This document shows, piece after piece, positions 24,005-36,987 of a stretch of DNA of 64,000 nt. Within the stretch, counting starts at the first letter, position 1; every line of letters starts with the position of its first letter. Below the pieces are notes generated by a model that was not told where the DNA came from, did no database searches, and saw nothing but the letters and a program-made list of their open reading frames with translations. This DNA comes from Bathymodiolus brooksi (Eukaryota > Mollusca > Bivalvia > Mytilida > Modiolidae): contig OY804583.1 of NCBI GenBank assembly GCA_963680875.1, positions 34,337,331 through 34,401,330 on the forward strand, in the 5' to 3' direction. The position numbers and the translations under genes are program-made.

Positions 24005-27000
24005 TTAACGACACTTTCAACAATGTGTCAGGTATAACGTAGAACATGGTGACCAGTTTTATTGGTGTTTAACGACACTCAACAATATGTCAGGAATAAT
24101 GTAGAACATGGTGACCAGTTTTATTGGTGTTTAACGCCACTTTCAACAATGTTAGTTATAGTGTAGAACATGGTGACCAGTTTTATTGGTGTTTAACGAC
24201 ACTTTCAACAATGTGTCAGGTATAATGTAGAACATGGTGACCAGTTTTATTGGTGTTTAACGCCACTTTCAACAATGTTAGTTATAGTGTAGAACATGGT
24301 GACCAGTTTTATTGGTGTTTAATGCCACTTTCAACAATGTGTCAGGTATAACGTAGAACATGGTGACCAGTTTTATTGATGTTTAACAACACTTTCAACA
24401 ATGTGTCAGGTATAACGTAGAACATGGTGACCCATTTAATTGGTGTTTATCGACACTTTCAACAATGTGTCAGGTATAACGTAGAACATGGTGACCAGTT
24501 TTATTGGTGTTTAACGACACTTTCAACAATGTGTCAGGTATAGCGTATGACATGGTGACCAGTTTTATTGGTGTTGAATGCCACTTTCAACAATGTGTCA
24601 GGTATAACATAGAACATGGTGACCAGTTTTATTGGTGTTTAACGCCACTTTCAACAATGCTAGTTATAGTTTAGAACATGGTGACCAGTTTTATTGGTGT
24701 TTAACGACACTGTCAACAATGTGTCAGGTATAGCGTATAACTTGCTGGCCAGTTTTATTGGTGTTTAACGACACTTTCAACAATATGTCAGGTATAACGT
24801 AGAACATGGTGACCAGTTTTATTGTTGCTTAACAACACTTTCAACAATGTGTCAGGTATAACGTAGAACATGGTGACCAGTTTTATTGGTGTTTAACGAT
24901 ACTTTCAACAATGTGTCAGGTATAACGTAGAACATGGTGATCAGTTTTATTGGTGTTTAACGCCACTTTCAACAATGTTAGTTATAGTGTAGAACATGGT
25001 GACCAGGTTTATTGGTGTTTAATGACACTTTCAACAATATGTCAGGTATAACGTAGAACATGGTGACCAGTTTTATTGGTGTTTAACGCCACTTTCAACA
25101 ATGTTAGTTATAGTGTAGAACAGGGTGACCAGTTTTATTGGTGTTTAACGACACTTTCAACAATGTGTCAGTTATAACGTAGAACATGGTGAACAGTTTT
25201 ATTGGTGTTTAACGACACTGTCAACAATGTGTCAGGTATAGCGTATAACATGCTGGCCAGTTTTATTGGTGTTTAACGACACTTTCAACAATATGTCAGG
25301 TATAACGTAGAACATGGTGACCAGTTTTATTGGTGCTTAACGCCACTTTCAACAATGTGTCAGGTATAACGTAGAACATGGTGACCTATTTTATTGGTGC
25401 TTAACGACACTTTCAACAATGTGTCAGGTATAATGTAGAACATGGTGACCAGTTTTATTGGTGTTTATCGACACTTTCAACAATGTGTCAGGTATAGCGT
25501 AGAACATGGTGACCAGTTTTATTGGTGTTTAACGCCACTTTCAACAATGTTAGTTATAGTGTAGAACATGGTGACCAGTTTTTTTGGTGTTTAACGACAC
25601 TTTCAACAATGTGTCAGCTATAACGTAGAACATGGTGAACAGTTTTATTGGTGTTTAACGACACCGTCAACAATGTGTCAGGTATAACGTATAACATGCT
25701 GGCCAGTTTTATTGGTGTTTAACGACACTTTCAACAATATGTCAGGTATAACGTAGAACATGGTGACCAGTTTTATTGGTGCTTAACGACACTTTCAACA
25801 ATGTGTCAGGTATAACGTAGAACATGGTGACCAGTTTTATTGGTGTTTAACAACACTTTCAACAATGTGTCAGGTATAACGTAGAACATGGTGACCCATT
25901 TAATTGGTGTTTATCGACACTTTCAACAATGTGTCAGGTATAACGTAGAACATGGTGACCAGTTTTATTGGTGTTTAACGACACTTTCAACAATGTGTCA
26001 GGTATAGCGTATGACATGGTGACCAGTTTTATTGGTGTTGAATGCCACTTTCAACAATGTGTCAGGTATAACATAGAACATGGTGACCAGTTTTATTGGT
26101 GTTTAATGCCACTTTCAACAATGCTAGTTATAGTGTAGAACATGGTGACCAGTTTTATTGGTGTTTAACGACACTGTCAACAATGTGTCAGGTATAGCGT
26201 ATAACTTGCTGGCCAGTTTTATTGGTGTTTAACGACACTTTCAACAATATGTCAGGTATAACGTAGAACATGGTGACCAGTTTTATTGTTGCTTAACGAC
26301 ACTTTCAACAATGTGTCAGGTATAACGTAGAACATGGTGACCAGTTTTATTGGTGTTTAACGACACTTTCAACAATGTGTCAGGTATAACGTAGAACATG
26401 GTGATCAGTTTTATTGGTGTTTAACGCCACTTTCAACAATGTTAGTTATAGTGTAGAACATGGTGACCAGGTTTATTGGTGTTTAACGACACTTTCAACA
26501 ATATGTCAGGTATAACGTAGAACATGGTGACCAGTTTTATTGGTGTTTAACGCCACTTTCAACAATGTTGGTTATAGTGTAGAACATGGTGAACAGTTTT
26601 ATTGGTGTTTAACGACACTGTCAACAATGTGTCAGGTATAGCGTATAACATGCTGGCCAGTTTTATTGGTGTTTATCGACTCTTTCAACAATATGTCAGG
26701 TATAACGTAGAACATGGTGACCAGTTTTATTGGTGCTTAACGCCACTTTCAACAATGTGTCAGGTATAACGTAGAACATGGTGACCTATTTTATTGGTGC
26801 TTAACAACACTTTCAACAATGTGTCAGGTATAATGTAGAACATGGTGACCAGTTTTATTGGTGTTTATCGACACTTTCAACAATGTGTCAGGTATAGCGT
26901 AGAACATGGTGACCAGTTTTATTGGTGTTTAACGCCACTTTCAACAATGTTAGTTATAGTGTAGAACATGGTGACCAGTTTTATTGGTGTTTAACGACAC

Positions 27001-27602
27001 TTTCAACAATGTGTCAGCTATAACGTAGAACATGGTGAACAGTTTTATTGGTGTTTAACGACACCGTCAACAATGTGTCAGGTATAGCGTATAACATGCT
27101 GGCCAGTTTTATTGGTGTTTAACGACACTTTCAACAATATGTCAGGTATAACGTAGAACATGGTGACCAGTTTTATTGGTGCTTAACGACACTTTCAACA
27201 ATGTGTCAGGTATAACGTAGAACATGGTGACCTGTTTTATTGGTGCTTAACGACACTTTCAACAATGTGTCAGGTATAATGTAGAACATGGTGACCAGTT
27301 TTATTGGTGTTTATCGACACTTTCAACAATGTGTCAGGTATAACGTAGAACATGGTGACCAGTTTTATTGGTGTTTAACGCCACTTTCAACAATGTAGTT
27401 ATAGTGTAGAACATGGTGAGGTGACCAGTTTTATTGGTGTTTAACGTCACTTTCAACAATGTGTCAGTTATAACGTAGAACATGGTGAACAGTTTTATTG
27501 GTGTTTAACGACACTTTCAACAATGTGTCAGGTATAATGTAGAACATGGTGACCAGTTTTATTGGTGCTTAACGACACTTTCAACAATGTGTCAGGTATA
27601 AC
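23911..27602 (+). repeat. 3,692-bp higher-order unit, copy 1
   Basis: This unit has about 58 monomers. Landmarks recur at +3,692: caggaataatg (24091 for cagg, then 27783), tagtttagaac, cagtttttttgg (25581 and 29273), tgttggttatag and cttgctggcc. Its first 94 bases also belong to the preceding 953-bp repeat, which shows overlapping duplication events. Confidence 0.92.
27415..27424 (+). repeat. 5-bp microduplication GGTGA GGTGA
   Basis: The monomer reads catggtgaggtgaccag, a 5-bp tandem duplication at the same higher-order position as 18071-18080, from which it differs by a single C/G. It is copied with its unit to 31107-31116. Confidence 0.92.
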
Positions 27603-30600
27603 GTAGAACATGGTGACCAGTTTTATTGGTGTTTAACGACACTTTCAACAATGTGTCAGGTATAACATAGAACATGGTGACCAGTTTTATTGGTGTTTAA
27701 CGACACTTTCAACAATGTGTCAGGTATAACGTAGAACATGGTGACCAGTTTTATTGGTGTTTAACGACACTCAACAATATGTCAGGAATAATGTAGAACA
27801 TGGTGACCAGTTTTATTGGTGTTTAACGCCACTTTCAACAATGTTAGTTATAGTGTAGAACATGGTGACCAGTTTTATTGGTGTTTAACGACACTTTCAA
27901 CAATGTGTCAGGTATAATGTAGAACATGGTGACCAGTTTTATTGGTGTTTAACGCCACTTTCAACAATGTTAGTTATAGTGTAGAACATGGTGACCAGTT
28001 TTATTGGTGTTTAATGCCACTTTCAACAATGTGTCAGGTATAACGTAGAACATGGTGACCAGTTTTATTGATGTTTAACAACACTTTCAACAATGTGTCA
28101 GGTATAACGTAGAACATGGTGACCCATTTAATTGGTGTTTATCGACACTTTCAACAATGTGTCAGGTATAACGTAGAACATGGTGACCAGTTTTATTGGT
28201 GTTTAACGACACTTTCAACAATGTGTCAGGTATAGCGTATGACATGGTGACCAGTTTTATTGGTGTTGAATGCCACTTTCAACAATGTGTCAGGTATAAC
28301 ATAGAACATGGTGACCAGTTTTATTGGTGTTTAACGCCACTTTCAACAATGCTAGTTATAGTTTAGAACATGGTGACCAGTTTTATTGGTGTTTAACGAC
28401 ACTGTCAACAATGTGTCAGGTATAGCGTATAACTTGCTGGCCAGTTTTATTGGTGTTTAACGACACTTTCAACAATATGTCAGGTATAACGTAGAACATG
28501 GTGACCAGTTTTATTGTTGCTTAACAACACTTTCAACAATGTGTCAGGTATAACGTAGAACATGGTGACCAGTTTTATTGGTGTTTAACGATACTTTCAA
28601 CAATGTGTCAGGTATAACGTAGAACATGGTGATCAGTTTTATTGGTGTTTAACGCCACTTTCAACAATGTTAGTTATAGTGTAGAACATGGTGACCAGGT
28701 TTATTGGTGTTTAATGACACTTTCAACAATATGTCAGGTATAACGTAGAACATGGTGACCAGTTTTATTGGTGTTTAACGCCACTTTCAACAATGTTAGT
28801 TATAGTGTAGAACAGGGTGACCAGTTTTATTGGTGTTTAACGACACTTTCAACAATGTGTCAGTTATAACGTAGAACATGGTGAACAGTTTTATTGGTGT
28901 TTAACGACACTGTCAACAATGTGTCAGGTATAGCGTATAACATGCTGGCCAGTTTTATTGGTGTTTAACGACACTTTCAACAATATGTCAGGTATAACGT
29001 AGAACATGGTGACCAGTTTTATTGGTGCTTAACGCCACTTTCAACAATGTGTCAGGTATAACGTAGAACATGGTGACCTATTTTATTGGTGCTTAACGAC
29101 ACTTTCAACAATGTGTCAGGTATAATGTAGAACATGGTGACCAGTTTTATTGGTGTTTATCGACACTTTCAACAATGTGTCAGGTATAGCGTAGAACATG
29201 GTGACCAGTTTTATTGGTGTTTAACGCCACTTTCAACAATGTTAGTTATAGTGTAGAACATGGTGACCAGTTTTTTTGGTGTTTAACGACACTTTCAACA
29301 ATGTGTCAGCTATAACGTAGAACATGGTGAACAGTTTTATTGGTGTTTAACGACACCGTCAACAATGTGTCAGGTATAACGTATAACATGCTGGCCAGTT
29401 TTATTGGTGTTTAACGACACTTTCAACAATATGTCAGGTATAACGTAGAACATGGTGACCAGTTTTATTGGTGCTTAACGACACTTTCAACAATGTGTCA
29501 GGTATAACGTAGAACATGGTGACCAGTTTTATTGGTGTTTAACAACACTTTCAACAATGTGTCAGGTATAACGTAGAACATGGTGACCCATTTAATTGGT
29601 GTTTATCGACACTTTCAACAATGTGTCAGGTATAACGTAGAACATGGTGACCAGTTTTATTGGTGTTTAACGACACTTTCAACAATGTGTCAGGTATAGC
29701 GTATGACATGGTGACCAGTTTTATTGGTGTTGAATGCCACTTTCAACAATGTGTCAGGTATAACATAGAACATGGTGACCAGTTTTATTGGTGTTTAATG
29801 CCACTTTCAACAATGCTAGTTATAGTGTAGAACATGGTGACCAGTTTTATTGGTGTTTAACGACACTGTCAACAATGTGTCAGGTATAGCGTATAACTTG
29901 CTGGCCAGTTTTATTGGTGTTTAACGACACTTTCAACAATATGTCAGGTATAACGTAGAACATGGTGACCAGTTTTATTGTTGCTTAACGACACTTTCAA
30001 CAATGTGTCAGGTATAACGTAGAACATGGTGACCAGTTTTATTGGTGTTTAACGACACTTTCAACAATGTGTCAGATATAACGTAGAACATGGTGATCAG
30101 TTTTATTGGTGTTTAACGCCACTTTCAACAATGTTAGTTATAGTGTAGAACATGGTGACCAGGTTTATTGGTGTTTAACGACACTTTCAACAATATGTCA
30201 GGTATAACGTAGAACATGGTGACCAGTTTTATTGGTGTTTAACGCCACTTTCAACAATGTTGGTTATAGTGTAGAACATGGTGAACAGTTTTATTGGTGT
30301 TTAACGACACTGTCAACAATGTGTCAGGTATAGCGTATAACATGCTGGCCAGTTTTATTGGTGTTTAACGACTCTTTCAACAATATGTCAGGTATAACGT
30401 AGAACATGGTGACCAGTTTTATTGGTGCTTAACGCCACTTTCAACAATGTGTCAGGTATAACGTAGAACATGGTGACCTATTTTATTGGTGCTTAACAAC
30501 ACTTTCAACAATGTGTCAGGTATAATGTAGAACATGGTGACCAGCTTTATTGGTGTTTATCGACACTTTCAACAATGTGTCAGGTATAGCGTAGAACATG

Positions 30601-31294
30601 GTGACCAGTTTTATTGGTGTTTAACGCCACTTTCAACAATGTTAGTTATAGTGTAGAACATGGTGACCAGTTTTATTGGTGTTTAACGACACTTTCAACA
30701 ATGTGTCAGCTATAACGTAGAACATGGTGAACAGTTTTATTGGTGTTTAACGACACCGTCAACAATGTGTCAGGTATAGCGTATAACATGCTGGCCAGTT
30801 TTATTGGTGTTTAACGACACTTTCAACAATATGTCAGGTATAACGTAGAACATGGTGACCAGTTTTATTGGTGCTTAACGACACTTTCAACAATGTGTCA
30901 GGTATAACGTAGAACATGGTGACCTGTTTTATTGGTGCTTAACGACACTTTCAACAATGTGTCAGGTATAATGTAGAACATGGTGACCAGTTTTATTGGT
31001 GTTTATCGACACTTTCAACAATGTGTCAGGTATAACGTAGAACATGGTGACCAGTTTTATTGGTGTTTAACGCCACTTTCAACAATGTAGTTATAGTGTA
31101 GAACATGGTGAGGTGACCAGTTTTATTGGTGTTTAACGTCACTTTCAACAATGTGTCAGTTATAACGTAGAACATGGTGAACAGTTTTATTGGTGTTTAA
31201 CGACACTTTCAACAATGTGTCAGGTATAATGTAGAACATGGTGACCAGTTTTATTGGTGTTTAACGACACTTTCAACAATGTGTCAGGTATAAC
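27603..31294 (+). repeat. 3,692-bp higher-order unit, copy 2
   Basis: It is highly similar to copy 1. Private differences include gtcagatata near 30074 and ccagctttat near 30541. Near 26670 copy 1 has tttatcgactc where this copy has tttaacgactc. The 64-bp monomer carrying ggtgctt near 27560 is absent at the matching place near 31250. Confidence 0.92.
31107..31116 (+). repeat. 5-bp microduplication, second 3.7-kb copy
   Basis: This is the same insertion as at 27415-27424, exactly 3,692 bp downstream. It confirms that the insertion came before the 3.7-kb duplication. Confidence 0.92.
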
Positions 31295-31957
31295 ATAGAA
31301 CATGGTGACCAGTTTTATTGGTGTTTAACGACACTTTCAACAATGTGTCAGGTATAACGTAGAACATGGTGACCAGTTTTATTGGTGTTTAACGACACTC
31401 AACAATATGTCAGGAATAATGTAGAACATGGTGACCAGTTTTATTGGTGTTTAACGCCACTTTCAACAATGTTAGTTATAGTGTAGAACATGGTGACCAG
31501 TTTTATTGGTGTTTAACGACACTTTCAACAATGTGTCAGGTATAATGTAGAACATGGTGACCAGTTTTATTGGTGTTTAACGCCACTTTCAACAATGTTA
31601 GTTATAGTGTAGAACATGGTGACCAGTTTTATTGGTGTTTAATGCCACTTTCAACAATGTGTCAGGTATAACGTAGAACATGGTGACCAGTTTTATTGAT
31701 GTTTAACAACACTTTCAACAATGTGTCAGGTATAACGTAGTACATGGTGACCCATTTAATTGGTGTTTATCGACACTTTCAACAATGTGTCAGGTATAAC
31801 GTAGAACATGGTGACCAGTTTTATTGGTGTTTAACGACACTTTCAACAATGTGTCAGGTATAGCGTATGACATGGTGACCAGTTTTATTGGTGTTGAATG
31901 CCACTTTCAACAATGTGTCAGGTATAACATAGAACATGGTGACCAGTTTTATTGGTG
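31295..31957 (+). repeat. Partial third copy of the 3.7-kb unit
   Basis: It follows copy 2 at an offset of 3,628 (3,692 minus one 64-bp monomer). Agreement runs through caggaataatg, gacccatttaattgg and tgttgaatgcc, then stops at 31958, where ggtgctt replaces ggtgttt. Confidence 0.88.
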
Positions 31958-34900
31958 CTTAACGACACTTTCAACAATGTGTCAGGTATAACGTAGAACG
32001 TGGTGACCAGTTTTATTGGTGTTTAACGCCACTTTCAACAATGCTAGTTATAGTGTAGAACATGGTGACCAGCTTTATTGGTGTTTAACGACACTGTCAA
32101 CAATGTGTCAGGTATAGCGTATAACATGCTGGCCAGTTTTATTGGTGTTTAACGACACTTTCAACAATATGTCAGGTATAACGTAGAACATGGTGACCAG
32201 TTTTATTGTTGCTTAACGACACTTTCAACAATGTGTCAGGTATAACGTAGAACATGGTGTCCAGTTTTATTGGTGTTTAACGACACTTTCAACAATGTGT
32301 CAGGTATAACGTAGAACATGGTGACCCATTTAATTGGTGTTTATCGACACTTTCAACAATGTGTCAGGTATAACGTAGAACATGGTGACCAGTTTTATTG
32401 GTGTTTAACGACACTTTCAACAATGTGTCAGGTATAGCGTATGACATGGTGACCAGTTTTATTGGTGTTTAACGACACTTTCAACAATGTGTCAGGTATA
32501 ACATAGAACATGGTGACCAGTTTTATTGGTGCTTAACGACACTTTCAACAATGTGTCAGGTATAACATAGAACATGGTGACCAGTTTTATTGGTGTTTAA
32601 CGACACTCAACAATATGTCAGGTATAATGTAGAACATGGTGACCAGTTTTATTGGTGTTTAACGCCACTTTCAACAATGTTAGTTATAGTGTAGAACATG
32701 GTGACCAGTTTTATTGGTGTTTAACGACACTTTCAACAATGGTTCAGGTATAATGTAGAACATGGTGACCAGTTTTATTGGTGTTTAACGCCACTTTCAA
32801 CAATGTTAGTTATAGTGTAGAACATGGTGACCAGTTTTATTGGTGTTTAATGCCACTTTCAACAATGTGTCAGGTATAACGTAGAACATGGTGACCAGTT
32901 TTATTGATGTTTAACAACACTTTCAACAATGTGTCAGGTATAACGTAGAACATGGTGACCCGTTTAATTGGTGTTTATCGACACTTTCAACAATGTGTCA
33001 GGTATAACGTAGAACATGGTGACCAGTTTTATTGGTGTTTAACCACACTTTCAACAATGTGTCAGGTTTAACATATGACATGGTGACCAGTTTTATTGGT
33101 GTTTAACGCCACTTTCAACAATGTTAGTTATAGCGTAGAACATGGTGACCAGTTTTATTGGTGTTTAATGCCACTTTCAACAATGTGTCAGGTATAACGT
33201 AGAACATGGTGACCAGTTTTATTGGTGTTTAACGACACTTTCAACAATGTGTCAGGTATAACATAGAACATGGTGACCAGTTTTATTGGTGCTTAACGAC
33301 ACTTTCAACAATGCTAGTTATAGTGTAGAACATGGTGACCAGTTTTATTGGTGTTTAACGACACTGTCAACAATGTGTCAGGTATAGCGTATAACATGCT
33401 GGCCAGTTTAATTGGTGTTTAACGACACTTTCAACAATATGTCAGGTATAACGTAGAACATGGTGACCAGTTTTATTGTTGCTTAACGACACTTTCAACA
33501 ATGTGTCAGGTATAACGTAGAACATGGTGACCAGTTTTATTGGTGTTTAACGACACTTTCAACAATGTGTCAGGTATAACGTAGAACATGGTGATCAGTT
33601 TTATTGGTGTTTAACGCCACTTTCAACAATGTTAGTTATAGTGTAGAACATGGTGACCAGTTTTATTGGTGTTTAACGACACTTTCAACAATATGTCAGG
33701 TATAACGTAGAACATGGTGACCAGTTTTATTGGTGTTTAATGACACTTTCAACAATGTGTCAGTTATAACGTAGAACATGGTGAACAGTTTTATTGGTGT
33801 TTAACGACACTGTCAACAATGTGTCAGGTATAGCGTATAACATGCTGGCCAGTTTTATTGGTGTTTAACGACACTTTCAACAATATGTCAGGTATAACGT
33901 AGAACATGGTGACCAGTTTTATTGTTGCTTAACGACACTTTCAACAATGTGTCAGGTATAACGTAGAACATGGTGACCAGTTTTATTGGTGTTTAACGAC
34001 ACTTTCAACAATGTGTCAGGTATAACGTAGAACATGGTGATCAGTTTTATTGGTGTTTGACGCCACTTTCAACAATGTTAGTTATAGTGTAGAACATGGT
34101 GACCAGTTTTATTGGTGTTTAACGACACTTTCAACAATGTGTCAGGTATAACGTAGAACATGGTGACCAGTTTTATTGGTGTTTAACACCACTTTCAACA
34201 ATGTTAGTTATAGTGTAGAACATGGTGACCAGTTTTATTGGTGTTTAACGACACTTTCAACAATGTGTCAGTTATAACGTAGAACATGGTGAACAGTTTT
34301 ATTGGTGTTTAACGACACTTTCAACAATGTGTCAGGTATAGCGTATAACATGCTGGCCAGTTTTATTGGTGTTTAACGACACTTTCAACAATATGTCAGG
34401 TATAACGTAGAACATGGTGACCAGTTTTATTGGTGGTTAACGCCACTTTCAACAATGTGTCAGGTATAACGTAGAACATGGTGACCTGTTTTATTGGTGC
34501 TTAACGACACTTTCAACAATGTGTCAGGTATAATGTAGAACATGGTGACCAGTTTTATTGGTGTTTATCGACACTTTCAACAATGTGTCAGGTATAACGT
34601 AGAACATGGTGACCAGTTTTATTGGTGTTTAATGCCACTTTCAACAATGTAGTTATAGTGTAGAACATGGTGACCAGTTTTATTGGTGTTTAACGACACT
34701 TTCAACAATGTGTCAGGTATAACGTAGAACATGGTGATCAGTTTTATTGGTGTTTGATTCCACTTTCAACAATGTTAGTTATAGTGTAGAACATGGTGAC
34801 CAGTTTTATTGGTGTTTAACGACACTTTAAACAATGTGTCAGGTATAACGTAGAACATGGTGACCAGTTTTATTGGTGTTTAACACCACTTTCAACAATG

Positions 34901-36987
34901 TTAGTTATAGTGTAGAACATGGTGACCAGTTTTATTGGTGTTTAACGACACTTTCAACAATGTGTCAGTTATAACGTAGAACATGGTGAACAGTTTTATT
35001 GGTGTTTAACGACACCGTCAACAATGTGTCAGGTATAGCGTATAACATGCTGGCCAGTTTTATTGGTGTTTAACGACACTTTCAACAATATGTCAGGTAT
35101 AACGTAGAACATGGTGACCAGTTTTATTGGTGCTTAACGACACTTTCAACAATGTGTCAGGTATAACGTAGAACATGGTGACCTGTTTTATTGGTGCTTA
35201 ACGACACTTTCAACAATGTGTCAGGTATAATGTAGAACATGGTGACCAGTTTTATTGGTGTTTATCGACACTTTCAACAATGTGTCAGGTATAACGTAGA
35301 ACATGGTGACCAGTTTTATTGGTGTTTAACGCCGCTTTCAACAATGTAGTTATAGTGTAGAACATGGTGACCAGTTTTATTGGTGTTTAACGTCACTTTC
35401 AACAATGTGTCAGTTATAACGTAGAACATGGTGAACAGTTTTATTGGTGTTTAACGACACTTTCAACAATGTGTCAGGTATAATGTAGAACATGGTGACC
35501 AGTTTTATTGGTGTTAAACGACACTTTCAACAATGTGTCAGGTATAACATAGAACATGGTGACCAGTTTTATTGGTGTTTAACGACACTTTCAACAATGT
35601 GTCAGGTATAACGTAGAACATGGTGACCAGTTTTATTGGTGTTTAACGACACTCAACAATATGTCAGGAATAATGTAGAACATGGTGACCAGTTTTATTG
35701 GTGTTTAACGCCACTTTCAACAATGTTAGTTATAGTGTAGAACATGGTGATCAGTTTTATTGGTGTTTAACGACACTTTCAACAATGTGTCAGGTATAAT
35801 GTAGAACATGGTGACCAGTTTTATTGGTGTTTAACGCCACTTTCAACAATGTTAGTTATAGTGTAGAACATGGTGACCAGTTTTATTGGTGTTTAATGCC
35901 ACTTTCAACAATGTGTCAGGTATAACGTAGAACATGGTGACCAGTTTTATTGATGTTTAACAACACTTTCAACAATGTGTCAGGTATAACGTAGAACATG
36001 GTGACCCATTTAATTGGTGTTTATCGACACTTTCAACAATGTGTCAGGTATAACGTAGAACATGGTGACCAGTTTTATTGGTGTTTAACGACACTTTCAA
36101 CAATGTGTCAGGTATAGCGTATGACATGGTGACCAGTTTTATTGGTGTTGAATGCCACTTTCAACAATGTGTCAGGTATAACATAGAACATGGTGACCAG
36201 TTTTATTGGTGCTTAACGACACTTTCAACAATGTGTCAGGTATAACGTAGAACGTGGTGACCAGTTTTATTGGTGTTTAACGCCACTTTCAACAATGCTA
36301 GTTATAGTGTAGAACATGGTGACCAGTTTTATTGGTGTTTAACGACACTGTCAACAATGTGTCAGGTATAGCGTATAACATGCTGGCCAGTTTTATTGGT
36401 GTTTAACGACACTTTCAACAATATGTCAGGTATAACGTAGAACATGGTGACCAGTTTTATTGTTGCTTAACGACACTTTCAACAATGTGTCAGGTATAAC
36501 GTAGAACATGGTGACCAGTTTTATTGGTGTTTAACGACACTTTCAACAATGTGTCAGGTATAACGTAGAACATGGTGATCAGTTTTATTGGTGTTTAACG
36601 CCACTTTCAACAATGTTAGTTATAGTGTAGAACATGGTGACCAGGTTTCTTGGTGTTTAACGACACTTTCAACAATATGTCAGGTATAACGTAGAACATG
36701 GTGACCAGTTTTATTGGTGTTTAACGCCACTTTCAACAATGTTAGTTATAGTGTAGAACAAGGTGACCAGTTTTATTGGTGTTTAACGACACTTTCAACC
36801 ATGTGTCAGTTATAACGTAGAACATGGTGAACAGTTTTATTGGTATTTAACGACACTGTCAACAATGTGTCAGGTATAGCGTATAACATGCTGGCCAGTT
36901 TTATTGGTGTTTAACGACACTTTCAACAATATGTCAGGTATAACGTAGAACATGGTGACCAGTTTTATTGGTGCTTAACGCCACTTT
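31958..36987 (+). repeat. Mixed higher-order stretch between 3.7 and 2.8 kb units
   Basis: It holds only monomers. About 32300-34670 follows the order of the left end of the window: gtatagcgtatgac at 32433 pairs with 2299, and 33373-34647 pairs with 3241-4515 at a constant 30,132. From about 34700 it resembles the 953-bp type, including a tttgattcc variant near 34757. From about 36146 it resembles 18855-19960. The first atggttcagg monomer of the window is here, near 32739. Confidence 0.8.
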
